From: Cerioporus squamosus
Lineage: Eukaryota; Basidiomycota; Agaricomycetes; Polyporales; Polyporaceae
DNA: 64,000 nt
Direction of reading: 5' to 3'
NCBI GenBank assembly: GCA_022592435.1
Contig: JABYQS010000098.1
Span: 62,001 to 126,000, forward strand
Below are positions 1 through 11,343 of this stretch, in pieces; position 1 is the first letter of the stretch, and every line of letters starts with the position of its first letter. Below the pieces are notes generated by a model. The model saw only the letters and a program-made list of their open reading frames with translations, ran no database searches and was not told the DNA's origin. A program made the translations under genes and the position numbers.

Positions 1-413
1 GACATAACCTGCATCGAGCGGACTTCGTTTGATGCCCCCGGCATACCGTCACTCTGGTACTCGTGCCGCCCTATGGCTCGCACGCACACACGCACTATAT
101 CTTATTGGATATGTACCATCTGCTTCAATTAATCACTCTCCTCTGCTGGATTGAATCGTGCCCCTCTGTCATGACCAGCTAACACCAGAACACAAACCGC
201 AGTTTGAGCAACAGACAGGTACAGAGGACCATGGTGCACAGTACTCGTACGAAACTTCAAGCGGGGTTACAAGCGGATAACCGACGGCGAACGCCGGGGA
301 ACCTAGTAAGTACAAGCCGTGTTCAAACGTCCATCTTGCATCGATTCCACCTGACTCTGCGAGCTCCATACTGTCAGTGTCCGCTCCCCCGCGATCTGCT
401 TCTGAGCATTGTC

Positions 414-1426
414 CTATAGGATCGTAAACTCCCGCGACACAAGCACATCCGGCAAACTCTCCATCACACCAAGCCTCTCGAGCAACAAGTGCCTCGACAT
501 CCGCGCTCGCTTCCCCAACTCCAACTCCAGCTCACCCCCGTACATACCAAGTTGGAGTAGCCATACCTCGCCGGGCCTCTCTGATCACGATCAGAGGACT
601 CTGGTCGATGCCAGCGGTCCCGCCCGGAACCCTGCACGGAAGCCGGGCCTTCGATGTCGCCCGCAGCGCGTTGGCCTCTGGCCCGACGAGCTGGCGGAAC
701 ACCACCGCCCCGAACCAGAAACAGCGGAGCTCGACGGCGCTCGGCTCCGTGTCCGCCCACGGCGGGCTCTGGTACGTGCGCGCGGAGACGGATGTGGCGA
801 CGTCCGTGAGCGACGGCGCGCGGTTCTGGCGGAACGTGTACGTGTATGTAGAGCGTGTGTTCTTTGGAGCGCTCCACGCCGGGCTCGCCGCTGTAGGCGA
901 GCACCAGGTGGCGGAACGTCGGTGGGATGGCTGCTGCGGCCGGAGACTCGAGTAACGAGTCCGCAGAGTGACGAGGGGATGTACTCGGACTGTCGAACGG
1001 GTTGGCAGAACGCGCCTCCTTGGCGATGCTGTCGCCGGCGACCGCGCCGTCCCCGTGCGGCTTGTGTTCGTGGGCACGTTCGACGAGGCATTCGAGCTTG
1101 AGGGCGCCCACGGGATGCGGCCGGAGAGTACCCCTATCTGCGGCGAAGATGGTCATGAGCACGGACACGCACTCGAGCTCATCGGTCCTCGGGCTCTTCA
1201 ACAGTTGGATCTTCTTGACGAAGCATCGCTGGAGGTCGGGGTCGGGGTCGGAGGAGAGCGCGGACTTGCAGCTGCGCATGTACAAGTCCTGGAACTCGAG
1301 CTCGGTGTCGCGCTCGGAGTCGGGCTCATCGCCCTGCAGATCGAGGAAAGTTCTCAGCCCGAGGGTGTCGCCCACGGGGAATCCGAGGAGGCGCATGGCA
1401 TTTTGCCAGGCGGATGTGAACACGGA
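414..1426 (-). pseudogene. Unrecognised gene with two reading-frame breaks
   Basis: I do not recognise this family. The first ATG (1426) lies about 48 nt downstream of a TATATAAA box (1474-1481). An acidic and serine-rich N-terminal part of about 190 codons reads cleanly to about 845. There the open frame jumps by one base within a TACATACACGTACACG run and continues in another frame to about 535, with the segment ELRCFWFGAVVFRQLVG. It then shifts again to a short C-terminal frame ending at 414. No splice sites explain the two jumps, so I read it as a decayed gene or as two indel errors. The stretch around FKLEC/LKLEC and the G..VVFR segment resemble the fragment at 4.9-5.3 kb, suggesting a duplicated family. 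Possible but unproven: a functional gene with unusual introns. Confidence 0.45.
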
Positions 1427-1473
1427 CATCCGTACTGATGGTGGTGACTGGTCAAGCTTCAAGGCCCGTCGCC

Positions 1474-1481
1474 TTTATATA
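1474..1481 (-). promoter_or_regulatory. TATA box upstream of the 0.4-1.4 kb gene
   Basis: TATATAAA on the minus strand, about 48 nt before the chosen ATG. It is a good match to consensus and supports start 1426 over the in-frame codon at 1462, which would be too close to it. Confidence 0.45.
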
Positions 1482-1969
1482 ACGATGCACTCACCGAACC
1501 GGTACCCCCTGTGGCGCGTGAGCTGGTCTCGTCGCTGTACTGTGGTGGGTGGGTCCGGACAACGCGGTTGGGGTACGTACTGACTGAATTCTTTCAGTAC
1601 ATCTCACGAACTCGGTAGAGTGGACATCCGGGAGCGGAAGAGACTGCGATCCCGACGACAAGTCCATATGCATATGGTTCCGCGTCAGCCACAACTCGAG
1701 CTCTTCATCACTCTTCCTCCAACGATCGCAAGCACTCTCACTGATCAACCTACAATTCGTCCTGCGGCTTTCGCTGTCTGCTCTACATGGCTCCCCACTC
1801 TTCGTGATGGATACACATATACTATGCTCTGTTCTGTGGGGCCGGCTGCAACAGCGACCCAGGTACGCACAAAATTGCATCATCGTAAAACTCCATTCAT
1901 ACTTCCACTCCAGGGCATATACGAAACACCGTCGTCGTCATCGTCGTCGTCTATCCTGCCGACCACGAT

Positions 1970-2708
1970 TCACGACGGGCAGTTAGGAGCGAGCCACCCG
2001 CGGCTCCTCCGCTCGCACCGGTACGACGCCAGAATGTCGTTGAAGCTCGACGTCTTCGTGCTCGCCCCTCCGTCCCCGACAGCAGTCCCCGCGTAGACGG
2101 TGAAAATGTCGGTTATACATCCTTGATCACTGTAGGGAGGCAGCAAGAGGTCGACGTCAGCGGAAGCTCCGGAACTCCTCGACCTGAACGTGCACGGGTT
2201 ACGTACCTATACACTGCAGCGGGACGAGTCCGAGTCATCAGTAAGCACCACCGAACTCGGCACTGGGCAGACCGAAGCACTCACGTTCGCAATACACGCA
2301 CACGTCGTTCACCCGGAAGCTCGAGACCGACTTCATGTACGCCTGGTCTTCGATGTTCATGCAGGTCTCGAGCGTGACCTCAGGCATAGTGCACTGGCCC
2401 GTGAAGTTCGGGTCCGTGCAGTATTCGACGCTGTAGATCAGGTTGCCCCCGCTCTGTCGAACGAGGTCGAAAGAGTCAGCGTCTGTGTCAGCACCCGTCT
2501 CCCGACCTCCCCGCCATCGCCAAGCTCATCCCTCGTCAGCGCGCGCGTGACGTACCTCCCTGGCTTCTTTGGAGGTGGCTGCCTCTCGGACCGCATCCAG
2601 AGTCTCGGAGGTCTTGGACGGTGGCGCGCGGTGCACTGCGTGAGCGTGGACGAGACTGGAGCTGGCGAGCAGGCACGCTGCAAGAACAGATAGCTGTCTG
2701 AAGAACAT
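1970..2708 (-). CDS. Small secreted beta/gamma-crystallin-like protein A
   Basis: Predicted extracellular protein of about 180 residues. Residues 1-24 form a signal peptide (MFFRQLSVLAACLLASSS..HAHA), followed by a short polar linker. Four exons fit: 2556-2708, 2285-2453, a 7-nt exon 2207-2213, and 1970-2183. Exon 2 encodes a first Greek-key-like unit (V-E-Y-C-T-D..F-T-G-Q-C... ending S-F-R-V-N-D-V-C). The micro-exon adds x-Tyr-x, and the last exon carries a second unit ending S-S-F-N-D-I-L-A-S-Y-R-C. The order Cys..G.C, S[FV]..D, Tyr, FND.I.SY is the pattern of beta/gamma crystallins, so the fold assignment is by analogy. Paralogues lie at 3.9-4.5 and 18.7-19.3 kb with the same exon layout. 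A TATA-like TATATATG lies about 120 nt upstream. Function unknown. Confidence 0.72.
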
Positions 2709-3882
2709 CGGTAAGCGTCGACGTGGGGCTCGTAGGGTGTATGTGGTGCCGTATAGGTTCGGGATGTCGGATGGCTGCAGCCCGAGGGCGAGTGAGAGGA
2801 ATAGGTTACCCTCGACATCCGAGTGCTCGTGCATATATACGCCCAGAATGCAGACGACGGTCGCCCGCGCGACAGTTGCAATTGTCAGGGCACCCTGCAA
2901 GCTGTCATTGTTCAGCAGATGGCCCATGTAAGCATTTCTGCACGTCGTCGAGTCCATGATATTGCGACTGACACGGAGGTGAGCAGGTTCAGATCATTCT
3001 CTGAAGGCGTCCAGCTCGTTCGGTGAGCGCAATGACTTCTAGTCTCTAGACATCCCGAGGTCATCCAGCGTTCGTGAAAGCATTCCTGCATACTTGATCC
3101 CCAATGTACTCACGGTCACCGCGACATCGTAAGTAGTCATTGTTGAAGTTTGCAGCGGTCTAGTCGATACCGTCAGAACTCAGTCTGTGTGCACGTAGTG
3201 TGAACAGCTTCAATATATTTACCTAGTCGATACCGTCAGAACTAGTACAGTGTCAGTACAGTATCTCTAGTGTATGGAACATAGACCTCTTACCTCAGTC
3301 TGTGTGCACGTAGTGTGAACAGCTGAGGAAGAGAGACGAAAATCTCGAAAGGATAGAGGAAGTGATTACGTAAGGAATCAAGTAAGTAACGGATTATTAG
3401 ACGAATCACAAAACGTAGTAAGTACGCTGTAAGTAGTTGTAACTAGTACGATGTAAGTAAGTTCTAAAGAACGACTTTCAACAGTCATTCCTCTCAAGTC
3501 GCCAGGAAGCGCACCATTCCCCAACTTTGCCTTAACCCACGTTTTCCCGGACTGCCAGTGCAGCCCGTCTCCGCATTCTAACAACTCTCGTCTCATCCGA
3601 CCGCCCGGACTTCCGGACTTAGCGAAACTCGAAAGGCACTAGGGAGAGCACTTGTACGAGGAGATCGTTCCGCTCCACTTGTGTCCAGTGTCATCTGGGC
3701 GGAAGTCTGCGATGGCAATGTGATGATTCCCTATACGACTGCGGAACACAGACACTAACTCCTACTCCGCAGTGCGCACCCCTTCGTCCCCCTAGCTACT
3801 CATAAGTCATGACGCTTCTACCTCCCGCCACACCCCCTCCTTCCCTCCTGCCGTACCATCCACAGGCATCTCCTACGGGACT
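2709..3882. other. Intergenic region
   Basis: Apart from the direct repeats at 3160-3324 and the promoter of the secreted protein gene on its left, I see no gene, RNA or mobile element here. The short open frames lack splice-compatible continuation and coding character. Confidence 0.5.
3160..3324. repeat. Interleaved short direct repeats
   Basis: A 21-nt unit starting CTAGTCGATACCGTCAGAAC occurs at 3160-3180 and 3223-3243. A 31-nt unit starting CTCAGTCTGTGTGCACGTAG occurs at 3179-3209 and 3294-3324. They are exact copies in intergenic DNA. The arrangement a-b ... a ... b suggests a small tandem duplication later interrupted. No coding meaning seen. Confidence 0.75.
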
Positions 3883-4532
3883 CTACGGGCACTGATGCAC
3901 GCAAACATACGAAGAGATCCTGTCGTTGAACGTGTTCGGCCCAGTAGTGCCGTCACTGACAGTCTGGTTCGGCGGGAAGACTCTCAAGATCGGCTTCACG
4001 GAGCATTCGTAGTCTCTGCGCATAGTCACAGAGATCATCAGGTCAGTACCAGGCGTAGGATCGTCGCGGAGTGCGGGAGTTGCGGCTTACTCGTATCCTG
4101 CCAGGAGACCGGTGCGGCGTCAGCAACTTGGAAATCCACATACGCTAGGCCACAACTCACCGGTACAAGCGGTACACTCATCTGTCCTCACGCTCGAAAT
4201 CTCGTTGTCGAACGCCAGGTCGCCTTGGAGGGTCTGGCATTCGCCGAACGGGCGCAGGCGGTAGTTGCAGTTCCCGGAGAGGTCGACGTCGGTGCACAGT
4301 TCGATGCCGCCGAGGTCCGCGTCCTGCCAATCCATGCCCCAGAACGATCAACTCGAGCCGCTACCGGAATCAAGAGGAACGCGTCACGTACACGTCTGTT
4401 CGGCAGCGATGCCGGGATATAATCATGTGCGGTGTCGACCTCCCGGCGGAAGGTGACGGCGGCGGCGGCGGCGGTACAAGAGCCTGCGACCAGGCAGGCG
4501 GCGAGGATGGCGGCGAGACGGGTGGAATGCAT
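3883..4532 (-). CDS. Small secreted beta/gamma-crystallin-like protein B
   Basis: Secreted protein of about 155 residues. The signal peptide is MHSTRLAAILAACLVAGSC followed by an Ala-rich stretch. Exons: 4392-4532, 4161-4323, a 7-nt exon (GATACGA), and a last exon ending at 3883 after C-V-H-Q-C-P. The first unit reads G-G-I-E-L-C-T-D..L-S-G-N-C and closes with I-S-S-V-R-T-D-E-C-T-A-C. The micro-exon supplies the conserved Tyr (G-Y-E), and the second unit closes N-T-F-N-D-R-I-S-S-Y-V-C. This is closest in layout to bona fide beta/gamma-crystallin motifs, where N-S-I-R-V-x-S..C...L-Y-E and F-N-D-S-I-R-S occur at the same points. A TATTTATA-type TATA box (4657-4664) is about 125 nt upstream of the ATG. 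No frame damage seen. Function unknown. Confidence 0.75.
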
Positions 4533-4902
4533 GGCCGAGGAGGATAACGAGGAGTGGATTCAGAGAAGGTGTAAGAAATGCAAAGAGGAAGGCGAGCGCA
4601 GCTCGAGAAGCAACAGTGAGAAGGATGGAGACTCAGCGGAAAGCTACTAGGTCCGGTATTTATACGGCATGCGAACCAGCTTGATTGCGCTCATCCGAGT
4701 CGGAGGATATTACATGTTGCAGTGGGATAATGCCGCCGCTGTAGACTCGGACGGCGGGGCTCGAGAACTGAACGACGGGGATGCCGGGGGGCTTCAGTCG
4801 ATTCTAGTCGATATGGGTATACCTGTCAAGTGGCCGGGATGTTCGAGCAGATCAGATCCGAGTCATCATTCTGGATGATCAGGCAAGAGAATGGGAGGTA
4901 AC

Positions 4903-5340
4903 CTACATACGAAGGAGCGTGAGTACATAGTTGCCTACGCCGTCCGTGTCGTCAGTCGGACAGACGACGGAATGATGGCTCCTATGGCATGGGTGGGTCG
5001 CGGAATACCAACATAGTGAACCAGTACTGGCAGTGCGACTGGGGGCTCGGGCTGTCGTAGTCGGGCCCGGGCACGTCGTAGCCATCATGGAGAGCGAGAG
5101 AGGACAGCGAGGAAGTTGGTGAGCCAAAGACGATACTCGTTGAGATGTATACTCGTAGATAACGTGTTTTCCGAAGCAGTTCAAGCGAGGCTTGCGGTTG
5201 TACACGAGGATCCGGTCGCGGAACACCACGCGCGGGCCCACAACAAAGAAATCCGAGCCGGACGAGTTCTGAAGACCGGCGGACAGACTCGAGCTGCTGT
5301 ACTGCGGGCGAAGGCTCAAGGGTACATTCGAGCTTGAAGG
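4903..5340 (-). pseudogene. Fragment related to the 0.4-1.4 kb gene
   Basis: An open stretch reading A-F-K-L-E-C-T-L-E, then in the adjoining frame S-G-S-D-F-F-V-V-G-P-R-V-V-F-R-D-R-I-L-V, resembles the LKLEC and FWFGAVVFRQLVG segments of the gene at 0.4-1.4 kb. I found no start, no complete frame and no convincing ending. It is best read as a relic of a second copy. Both copies sit next to a crystallin-like secreted protein gene, so a unit of two genes may have been duplicated. The similarity is short and judged by eye. Confidence 0.3.
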
Positions 5341-6228
5341 CGCCGGCGGGATGGGACCTCCTCGGTTCTCGTCTGTCTGGCGAGCTCGTAGGGTTATGGC
5401 GGCATTGTCGGGATACCGTCGAAAGACTTCGGGTACTACCGATATACCGCGAGTCTGAGTGGAAGAACTACGCTCAGCGGTCGAAGGAGCGGAACCGCGA
5501 CTGAGAGAAGAGCTCCGGACACCTGAGAGGACTATCTGGCGACCCCGATGATAAGTTCAAGCCTCGCAGACTCTGAGCCTGTAACAGACAAGGGTGAGCG
5601 CTGAAGCTGAAGCGCTCACGATCTACGTAGAGTCGCATCAAAACATCAATAGAGACAAACACCCGTCTGGTCGGTGTGAGCGTTTGCCACTCCAAGTCAA
5701 CTCCAAGTTGCAGCCTAACATCGAACTCCTTCTAAGTCCTGCCACCGCCGCTGCGGTATCGGACCCACTTGCGCCGCTGCCAGGTATACCGCGTGCTCAC
5801 GGTCGCCTTGACCTATCTGACTAGGTCACAACTCAAGCATTCCTCGAACCAAGCCTCGAAGTCTTGGTCGATGAAGCTTGAAGGTCCTTCCAGACCATGA
5901 CTTTCTCACCCATCACAATTGCGCGGACTCGTGACAGCAACATGCTTCAGGCACAATCCGGAAGGACATATGGCTGACTTGTCTCGCTGCACCCGCGAAG
6001 ACGCAAGTATTCTGCCATGCTAGTTGGTACATGTAGCTAACCTTCAGCGTTGTATCATTCCTCCGACCGATGCGATCCAATACTGGCTGTCATTCACACA
6101 CAGGATCGGACAGGCAACTATGAATGGGCGTACATGTTAGACTAACAGAGTTATTGGGGAACACGCCGCACGCCGCCCTCCCCCGATTTGCACGGCCGGC
6201 AGCGGTCATGCAGGATCGGTCGAGCAGA
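5341..6228. other. Intergenic region
   Basis: No gene, RNA or repeat that I can support. It ends at the TATA box of the first dehydrogenase gene. Confidence 0.45.
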
Positions 6229-6234
6229 TATAAA
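6229..6234 (+). promoter_or_regulatory. TATA box of dehydrogenase 1
   Basis: TATAAA, 73 nt before the ATG at 6302. It supports 6302 as the first AUG of the transcript, a choice that also makes the N-terminus equal in length (53 residues to the G-V-x-R-A-L motif) to that of the neighbouring paralogue. Confidence 0.5.
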
Positions 6235-6301
6235 GTGTCCAACGTTGACCTGACGACTTCAGGACGCCTCAATCTCGACACGCCTCCGTTCTCTACCTGC
6301 A

Positions 6302-7659
6302 ATGCTCTCTCTCTTGTCGGCCGTAGTGCACCTTGGGCATCATACTAAGTGCTCACGCATGGCCGCTCACAACATTCTCTCGAGTGCGCATGGCTACCTT
6401 CGCCGACGCATGTCTTACGCTCCCCCCAAGACCGTATCGTTCGGCGTCGGGAGAGCGTTACAAGCCTCACCCAGCTCATGTGAGTACTCCCACAATTTCA
6501 TACCCACTCTCCAATCTGACAGTCTTGGTCCCGGACAGCGTCGAACATCGGGACGACATTGTTCGCCAAGGAGTTCTCTCTGGCCGATCGCGTCGCCCTG
6601 GTGAGCGGAGGAAGGCGCGGCATCGGACTCGAGGCGGCGCTGGCTCTTGCAGAGGCAGGTGCACGGTCCGTTTATTGCCTGGACTTGCCGAAGGAGCCCG
6701 GAGAGGAGTGGACGAAGGCCCGCGAGCTCGCTGCTCGCATGGGCGTTGGTAACTTTGAGTACATCTCCGGCGACGTGCGCGAGCAGGTACGTCGGACGGT
6801 TCCGACTTTGCCCTGCGCGCAAGTTTTTCACGACGCACGCCACTGACGGATCGTCGCTGCAGGAGGCGATGTGGAAGATTGGAGAGACGATCGGGGATAG
6901 AGAGGGAAGGCTCGACGTCTGCGTTGCTGCTGCCGGTATACTGGGCGAAATCGCGCCGTCGCTCGAATACAACGAGCAGGCGTTTCAGGACGTGAGTGCA
7001 GTGTCCGCGATACATCGAGCCGATCGTACCTTCGGCTGACATCCCCCAAGATCATCGACGTGAACCTCAAGGGCGTCCTCTTTACCGCACAAGCCGCAGG
7101 CCGCCAGATGCGTCGCTTCGAGCAAGGCGGCAGCATCATCATGATCGCCAGCATCTGCGGCTCTGTGGCAATCGAGGTACGTCCTTTTGGAAGCTCACGT
7201 GTGACGCTAGAATTGAAAAGGGGTGATCTTCTTCACCAGCCGACAGTCTGCACGGTGGCATACCACTCAGCCAAGGCTGGCGTCCACCAGCTGGCACGCA
7301 GTATGGCTTGTGAGCTCGGATCAAAGGGCATACGGGTGAACACAGTCAGCCCCGGGTTCTTCAAGACGAAGTGAGTGTGCCCCTTCTGTATACCCCTCGC
7401 CGCACACTGACATCCCTCTATCACAGGATGGTCGCGCTTGCACCGCCAGAGGTTGAGGCGACTATGGCTAATGCGAACCCGCTCAGGAGGATCGGGCATA
7501 CGCAGGAGCTCCGGGGCGTCTTCGCTTGGCTCGCCAGCGACGCAAGCTCCTACTGCACGGGGATCGAGTAAGTGTCGCCCATGCATTACGCAAGCCGCGA
7601 AAGAGAGGCTAACCCGCGGTCACAGTGTGTCTGTGGATGGAGGTCACAAGGCTTGGTGA
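6302..7659 (+). CDS. Short-chain dehydrogenase/reductase 1
   Basis: Classical SDR oxidoreductase using NAD(P)H. It has the nucleotide-binding loop S-G-G-R-R-G-I-G, an acidic residue after the second strand (C-L-D-L-P), A-A-A-G in place of NAAG, the serine in I-M-I-A-S-I-C-G, catalytic Y-H-S-A-K, V-N-T-V-S-P-G, and the C-terminal S-V-D-G-G-H-K-A-W. Several 50-70 nt introns interrupt it, the first at 6480-6538. The overall pattern resembles fungal sorbose/xylulose-reductase-like SDRs, but the substrate cannot be read from sequence. The N-terminal 40 residues are rich in Arg, His and Ser with no acidic residues, compatible with a mitochondrial presequence. It is in tandem with a paralogue 260 bp downstream, and a third copy lies at 16-17 kb. 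The core TGG loop starts with Ser instead of Thr, a mild change. Confidence 0.85.
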
Positions 7660-7920
7660 GGTCGTCAAGTAATCCTTCGCTTCTCGGCTATGGAGCCAGA
7701 GTTCTAGGTCGTAGCCGTTCATGTACGCCGAGTTGAATCGAGCCGGTGACTTCAAGCTACGCGACTCATGACGGGGCCCCATGACGTCCACGGGACACTT
7801 CGTAAGTTCGCGACGGTATGCAGACCTTCGAACGCTCTCAGGCACGCTCGCGGGGTACAAAAGAGCCTCCCCCCATTTGACGCGGCCTCCGCACTCTGCA
7901 GGCACCCCAAGGCCCTTCAG

Positions 7921-9287
7921 CATGCTTCCAAAGGCCTCTGGAACTTTGCGCCTCGCCTCGGTGCTCTGCGCACGGCGCTCTCACGCGCACTTCTCCACCA
8001 ATGCTTCTGTTCGCGCTGCCCATGACCACATGACGGGCACGCTGCCGTCGTACGGTCCGGTCGGCGTCGCTAGAGCACTCGACGCCTCCTCCTCTGCTGG
8101 TACGTCCTGCGCGGTTCCTCACGGCTAACCGAGAGTCGAGGTGACTCGCTACTAACGCAACATTCAGACACGAACCCCACGTTATTCGCCAAAGAGTTCT
8201 CTCTCGCCGACCGCGTCGCACTGGTGACCGGCGGCAACCGCGGGATCGGACTCGAGATGGCACTCGCGCTCGTCGAAGCGGGCACCCGCGTCGTCTACTG
8301 CGTGGACGTCCCGGAGAAGCCTGGAGACGAGTTCAGCAAGGTGCGCGAGTTTGCGTCGCGCCTGAAGGGTACGGGCGGCGAGGCGAGGCTGGAGTACATC
8401 AGCGCGGACGTCACGGACCAGGTTCGTCTCTCGTCTCGACTCGGGTGGAATGAGCTCATCGTCACGAATGTGGGACGTAGAACGCGATGTGGAAGATCGG
8501 GAAAGCCGTCGGAGATCGGGAGGGGAGGATGGACGTGTGCGTTGCGGCCGCGGGGATCTTGCGAGGCGACACGCCTTCCCTCACCTATCCCGCGAAACAA
8601 TTCGAAGAGGCGCGTCGATTTCTCGTTCTTCGGTGTTCGCGTCTTGACTCCGCAAGCCCAGGTCATCGCCGTGAACGTGAATGGCGTGCTATACACCGCA
8701 CAAGCCGCGGGACAGCAGATGGACCGCTTCGGGAACGGCGGAAGCATCATCATGATCGCGAGCATCAGCGGGCACGGCGCGAACCAAGTACGTTCCTTCT
8801 CTCGCATATGTCTTGGACAGGGAAGACTCGGGAAAGACTGACGAGGATCCCGCAGGGCCACCCCTGGGTCTCGTACAACACCTCGAAGTCTGCAGTCCTG
8901 CAAATGGCGCGCAGCATGGCCTGCGAGCTTGGTCCTAAGAACATTCGGGTGAACACCATCAGCCCCGGATACATAAACACCAGGTAAGTGTGTTCTCACT
9001 CTCAGAGCCCGTACTAGGACCCATCTCACGCACGTCCCGTACAGCATGACGGGGCAGTTCCTCGCGAAGCGTCCGGAGTTGCTGAAGATGTGGTGCAGCC
9101 ACAACCCGCTCGGGCGGATCGGGCGACCGGACGAGCTGCGCGGCATCGTGGCGTGGCTCGCGAGCGATGCGAGCTCGTTCTGCACCGGGAGCGAGTGAGT
9201 ACTTATGACATGCTGCAGATTGATAGCTGAAGCTAACAGCGTCATCGCTGTAGCATCCTCGTGAGCGGTGGGCACCACGCTTGGTAG
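7921..9287 (+). CDS. Short-chain dehydrogenase/reductase 2
   Basis: Paralogue of the gene just upstream and in tandem with it. The start MLPKASGTLRLASVLCARRS looks like a mitochondrial targeting sequence. After a shared P-S-Y-G-P-V-G-V-A-R-A-L motif comes the SDR core: T-G-G-N-R-G-I-G, C-V-D-V-P, A-A-A-G, I-M-I-A-S-I-S-G, catalytic Y-N-T-S-K, V-N-T-I-S-P-G, ending V-S-G-G-H-H-A-W. Most introns are at the same sites as in copy 1. One intron, 8610-8661, has a GC donor (GAG|GCGCGT) with a normal CAG acceptor; it is required to keep the frame aligned to both paralogues. Substrate unknown. Confidence 0.83.
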
Positions 9288-9904
9288 GTCCTCAGCAGGC
9301 CGTTGTATCGAAATCGAGAGAGTATGCAAAAGGCTAGAGTGTGCAGGTCTGCCCTTTGCTGTGCATCGAGTATTTTCTGGGAAGAGATGGACGCGATGAA
9401 TCGCTGTGCTTTCACGAAAACCCAGAGGTGACGCAGAGAGTCCTGACTTGATGCTGAGCTTAATGTCGCTGCAACTGTTCTTATGTACAAGTAGGATGAC
9501 AGCGGCCGATAATGACTCTGTTCGCCGAAGTACCTCGACTTGGCAAGGTCGAGTGCATCGTGCAACATAGCGTGCATTCTCAGAAGAGTCAACTTTGGCT
9601 GTGAGTGATGGAGGAGGGGCCTGAAGAAGGGGGGGGAGGAGGAGGTAAAGACGTTTCAGATGAGCTAGTTCACATTGTAGATGCACCCGGTCCCTCGCGC
9701 CATAGTTTTGGAGGCAAGGAACCAGCTACGGCGTCCTGACAGTGACGACTCAGCAGTCGAGGAGGCACACGAACTTCAAATCCGACGATGGGGCTGTCAC
9801 GGTCGCGTGTGTGATGCATCACGTGGAAGCATGTCACAGCGCTCAGGGCGCGTCCCGCTGGCAGCGACGACGAGACGACTTTCCCGGACCGTCTCTACGC
9901 ACAC
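9288..9904. other. Intergenic region
   Basis: 3' flank of dehydrogenase 2 and 5' flank of the BTB-type gene. It contains a GGA/GGG-rich purine run near 9610-9640 and nothing else that I can support. Confidence 0.4.
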
Positions 9905-11046
9905 ATGTCCTCGCGGACATCTACACGGCGCAAGAGGAAGGTAGTCTCTGCAGGACAAGAGGACAGAGCTTCTTCTAAACGCTCTCGTCGCGCACAATCT
10001 CCGTCTATTGTCTTTCTCTATATCCGCAAGTCCGCACCTCCCCCCTTCAACGCCGACGACGCCGACGTCATCCTTCAAACTTCCACGGGGATACCGTTTA
10101 GACTGAAGAGACACATCATCAAGCTTGCGTCACGAGTGTTGGGCGATGTCATCACTCGGACTGTGCAGTCGTACCGCCCCAGTTCCCCGCCTCGATGCGT
10201 CGAACACACCGTCCCCCGAATCCGACTTTGTCCTAGAGGTGCTTTTGCGCTTCATCCACTTTGAAGAGCCCGTCCTGCTTGACCTGGATGACATTGTTGA
10301 CGTCCTCGAGGCCGCCACCAAGTATGAAATACACATCGCTATTCAGGGCTTAACGAAGGCGTTACCGCGCTTCCTCGACAAGGACCCCCTGCGCGTCTTC
10401 AGCGTAGGTCGGAGAGTTTTCCTCGCTGACCCGAGTTGCGTCTTCAAGCGCGCTGTGCTAAAGCACCCCTTACAATGACCGCCGACCACGCATGACCCCG
10501 AGCAGGACACGTCTCTCCAAGAGCTCTACGACGCAGTCAAGTACCGCCGCAGAATATCCTTCGCCGCCATCTCCCTCGTTGAAGACCCATCACGCCTGCG
10601 ATCTCTCCCGTGGGACCGCGTACCCGGCGGGAAGCCGCCATGTGGTGGAACGTGTTGGTGGCCCGTCTACACCGACCGCGCAAGGCACTTGCTACATGAG
10701 ACTCCTCTCAGCGACGTTGTCTGCAGTGCCTCGCTGGTCGCTTCCGTTGGACTGGATCTGAAGTGTGTGGACTGCAGAGAGCATCTGCTCTGTATCCTCC
10801 TCCCCGACGGGTATATCGAGCAGCTGAGACATGACATCGACGCTTTACCGGACGTTGTTAGTACAGGTGAGAACCGAGTGTATACTCTCCTCCTGCGTCG
10901 GACTGCTTACATCGACTTCATGGCAGGATTTATGTGACTGTCTCCGATGCAAGACATGTTCACGGTACTATCGCGGCTCTCAGACAACGATCATGGACGC
11001 TTACACTCAGAGGAGACTCGGAGAACTACCAGGCGCATTGGACGTG
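9905..11046 (+). pseudogene. BTB/POZ-domain protein, decayed
   Basis: Nuclear-type basic N-terminus (S-T-R-R-K-R-K) followed by a BTB domain: D-A-D-V-I-L-Q-T-S-T-G-I-P-F-R-L-K-R-H, then V-L-E-V-L-L-R-F-I-H-F-E and L-D-L-D-D-I-V-D-V-L-E-A-A-x-K-Y-E. This matches the expanded basidiomycete BTB family of transcription or ubiquitin-adaptor-like proteins. The frame shifts between about 10150 and 10200, inside the domain. An in-frame TGA at 10476-10478 separates the BTB part from a downstream region (T-H-D-P-E-Q-D...L-Y-D-A-V-K) that is still open and family-like. The last possible intron (about 10877-10926) would not rejoin in frame. Three independent faults make a pseudogene likely. The end is approximate. 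Confidence 0.6.
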
Positions 11047-11343
11047 TCGTCGCCATACGAGGCCGAGTCGACTCATATACTCTGTGGCGTGCTCATCCGT
11101 CACCAACCCCTGTCCCTCTTCGTCAAATCGCCTACGCGACGTCATCCGCTTCAGCGTCCGGAGTGCAGACGCGAACGCTGCGCTGTTCTCCATCTTTCGT
11201 GCTTGGGGACATATACCCTTTGCTTCCCCGGCTTGTCAGCCCTTGAGTGTCCGCACGACTCTCATGGCCATCTCCTGCATCATTTTACGACTGCGAATGA
11301 TGCCGGTTGGACTGTACTCGCCCTATGCATCAGACCCTGCCAT

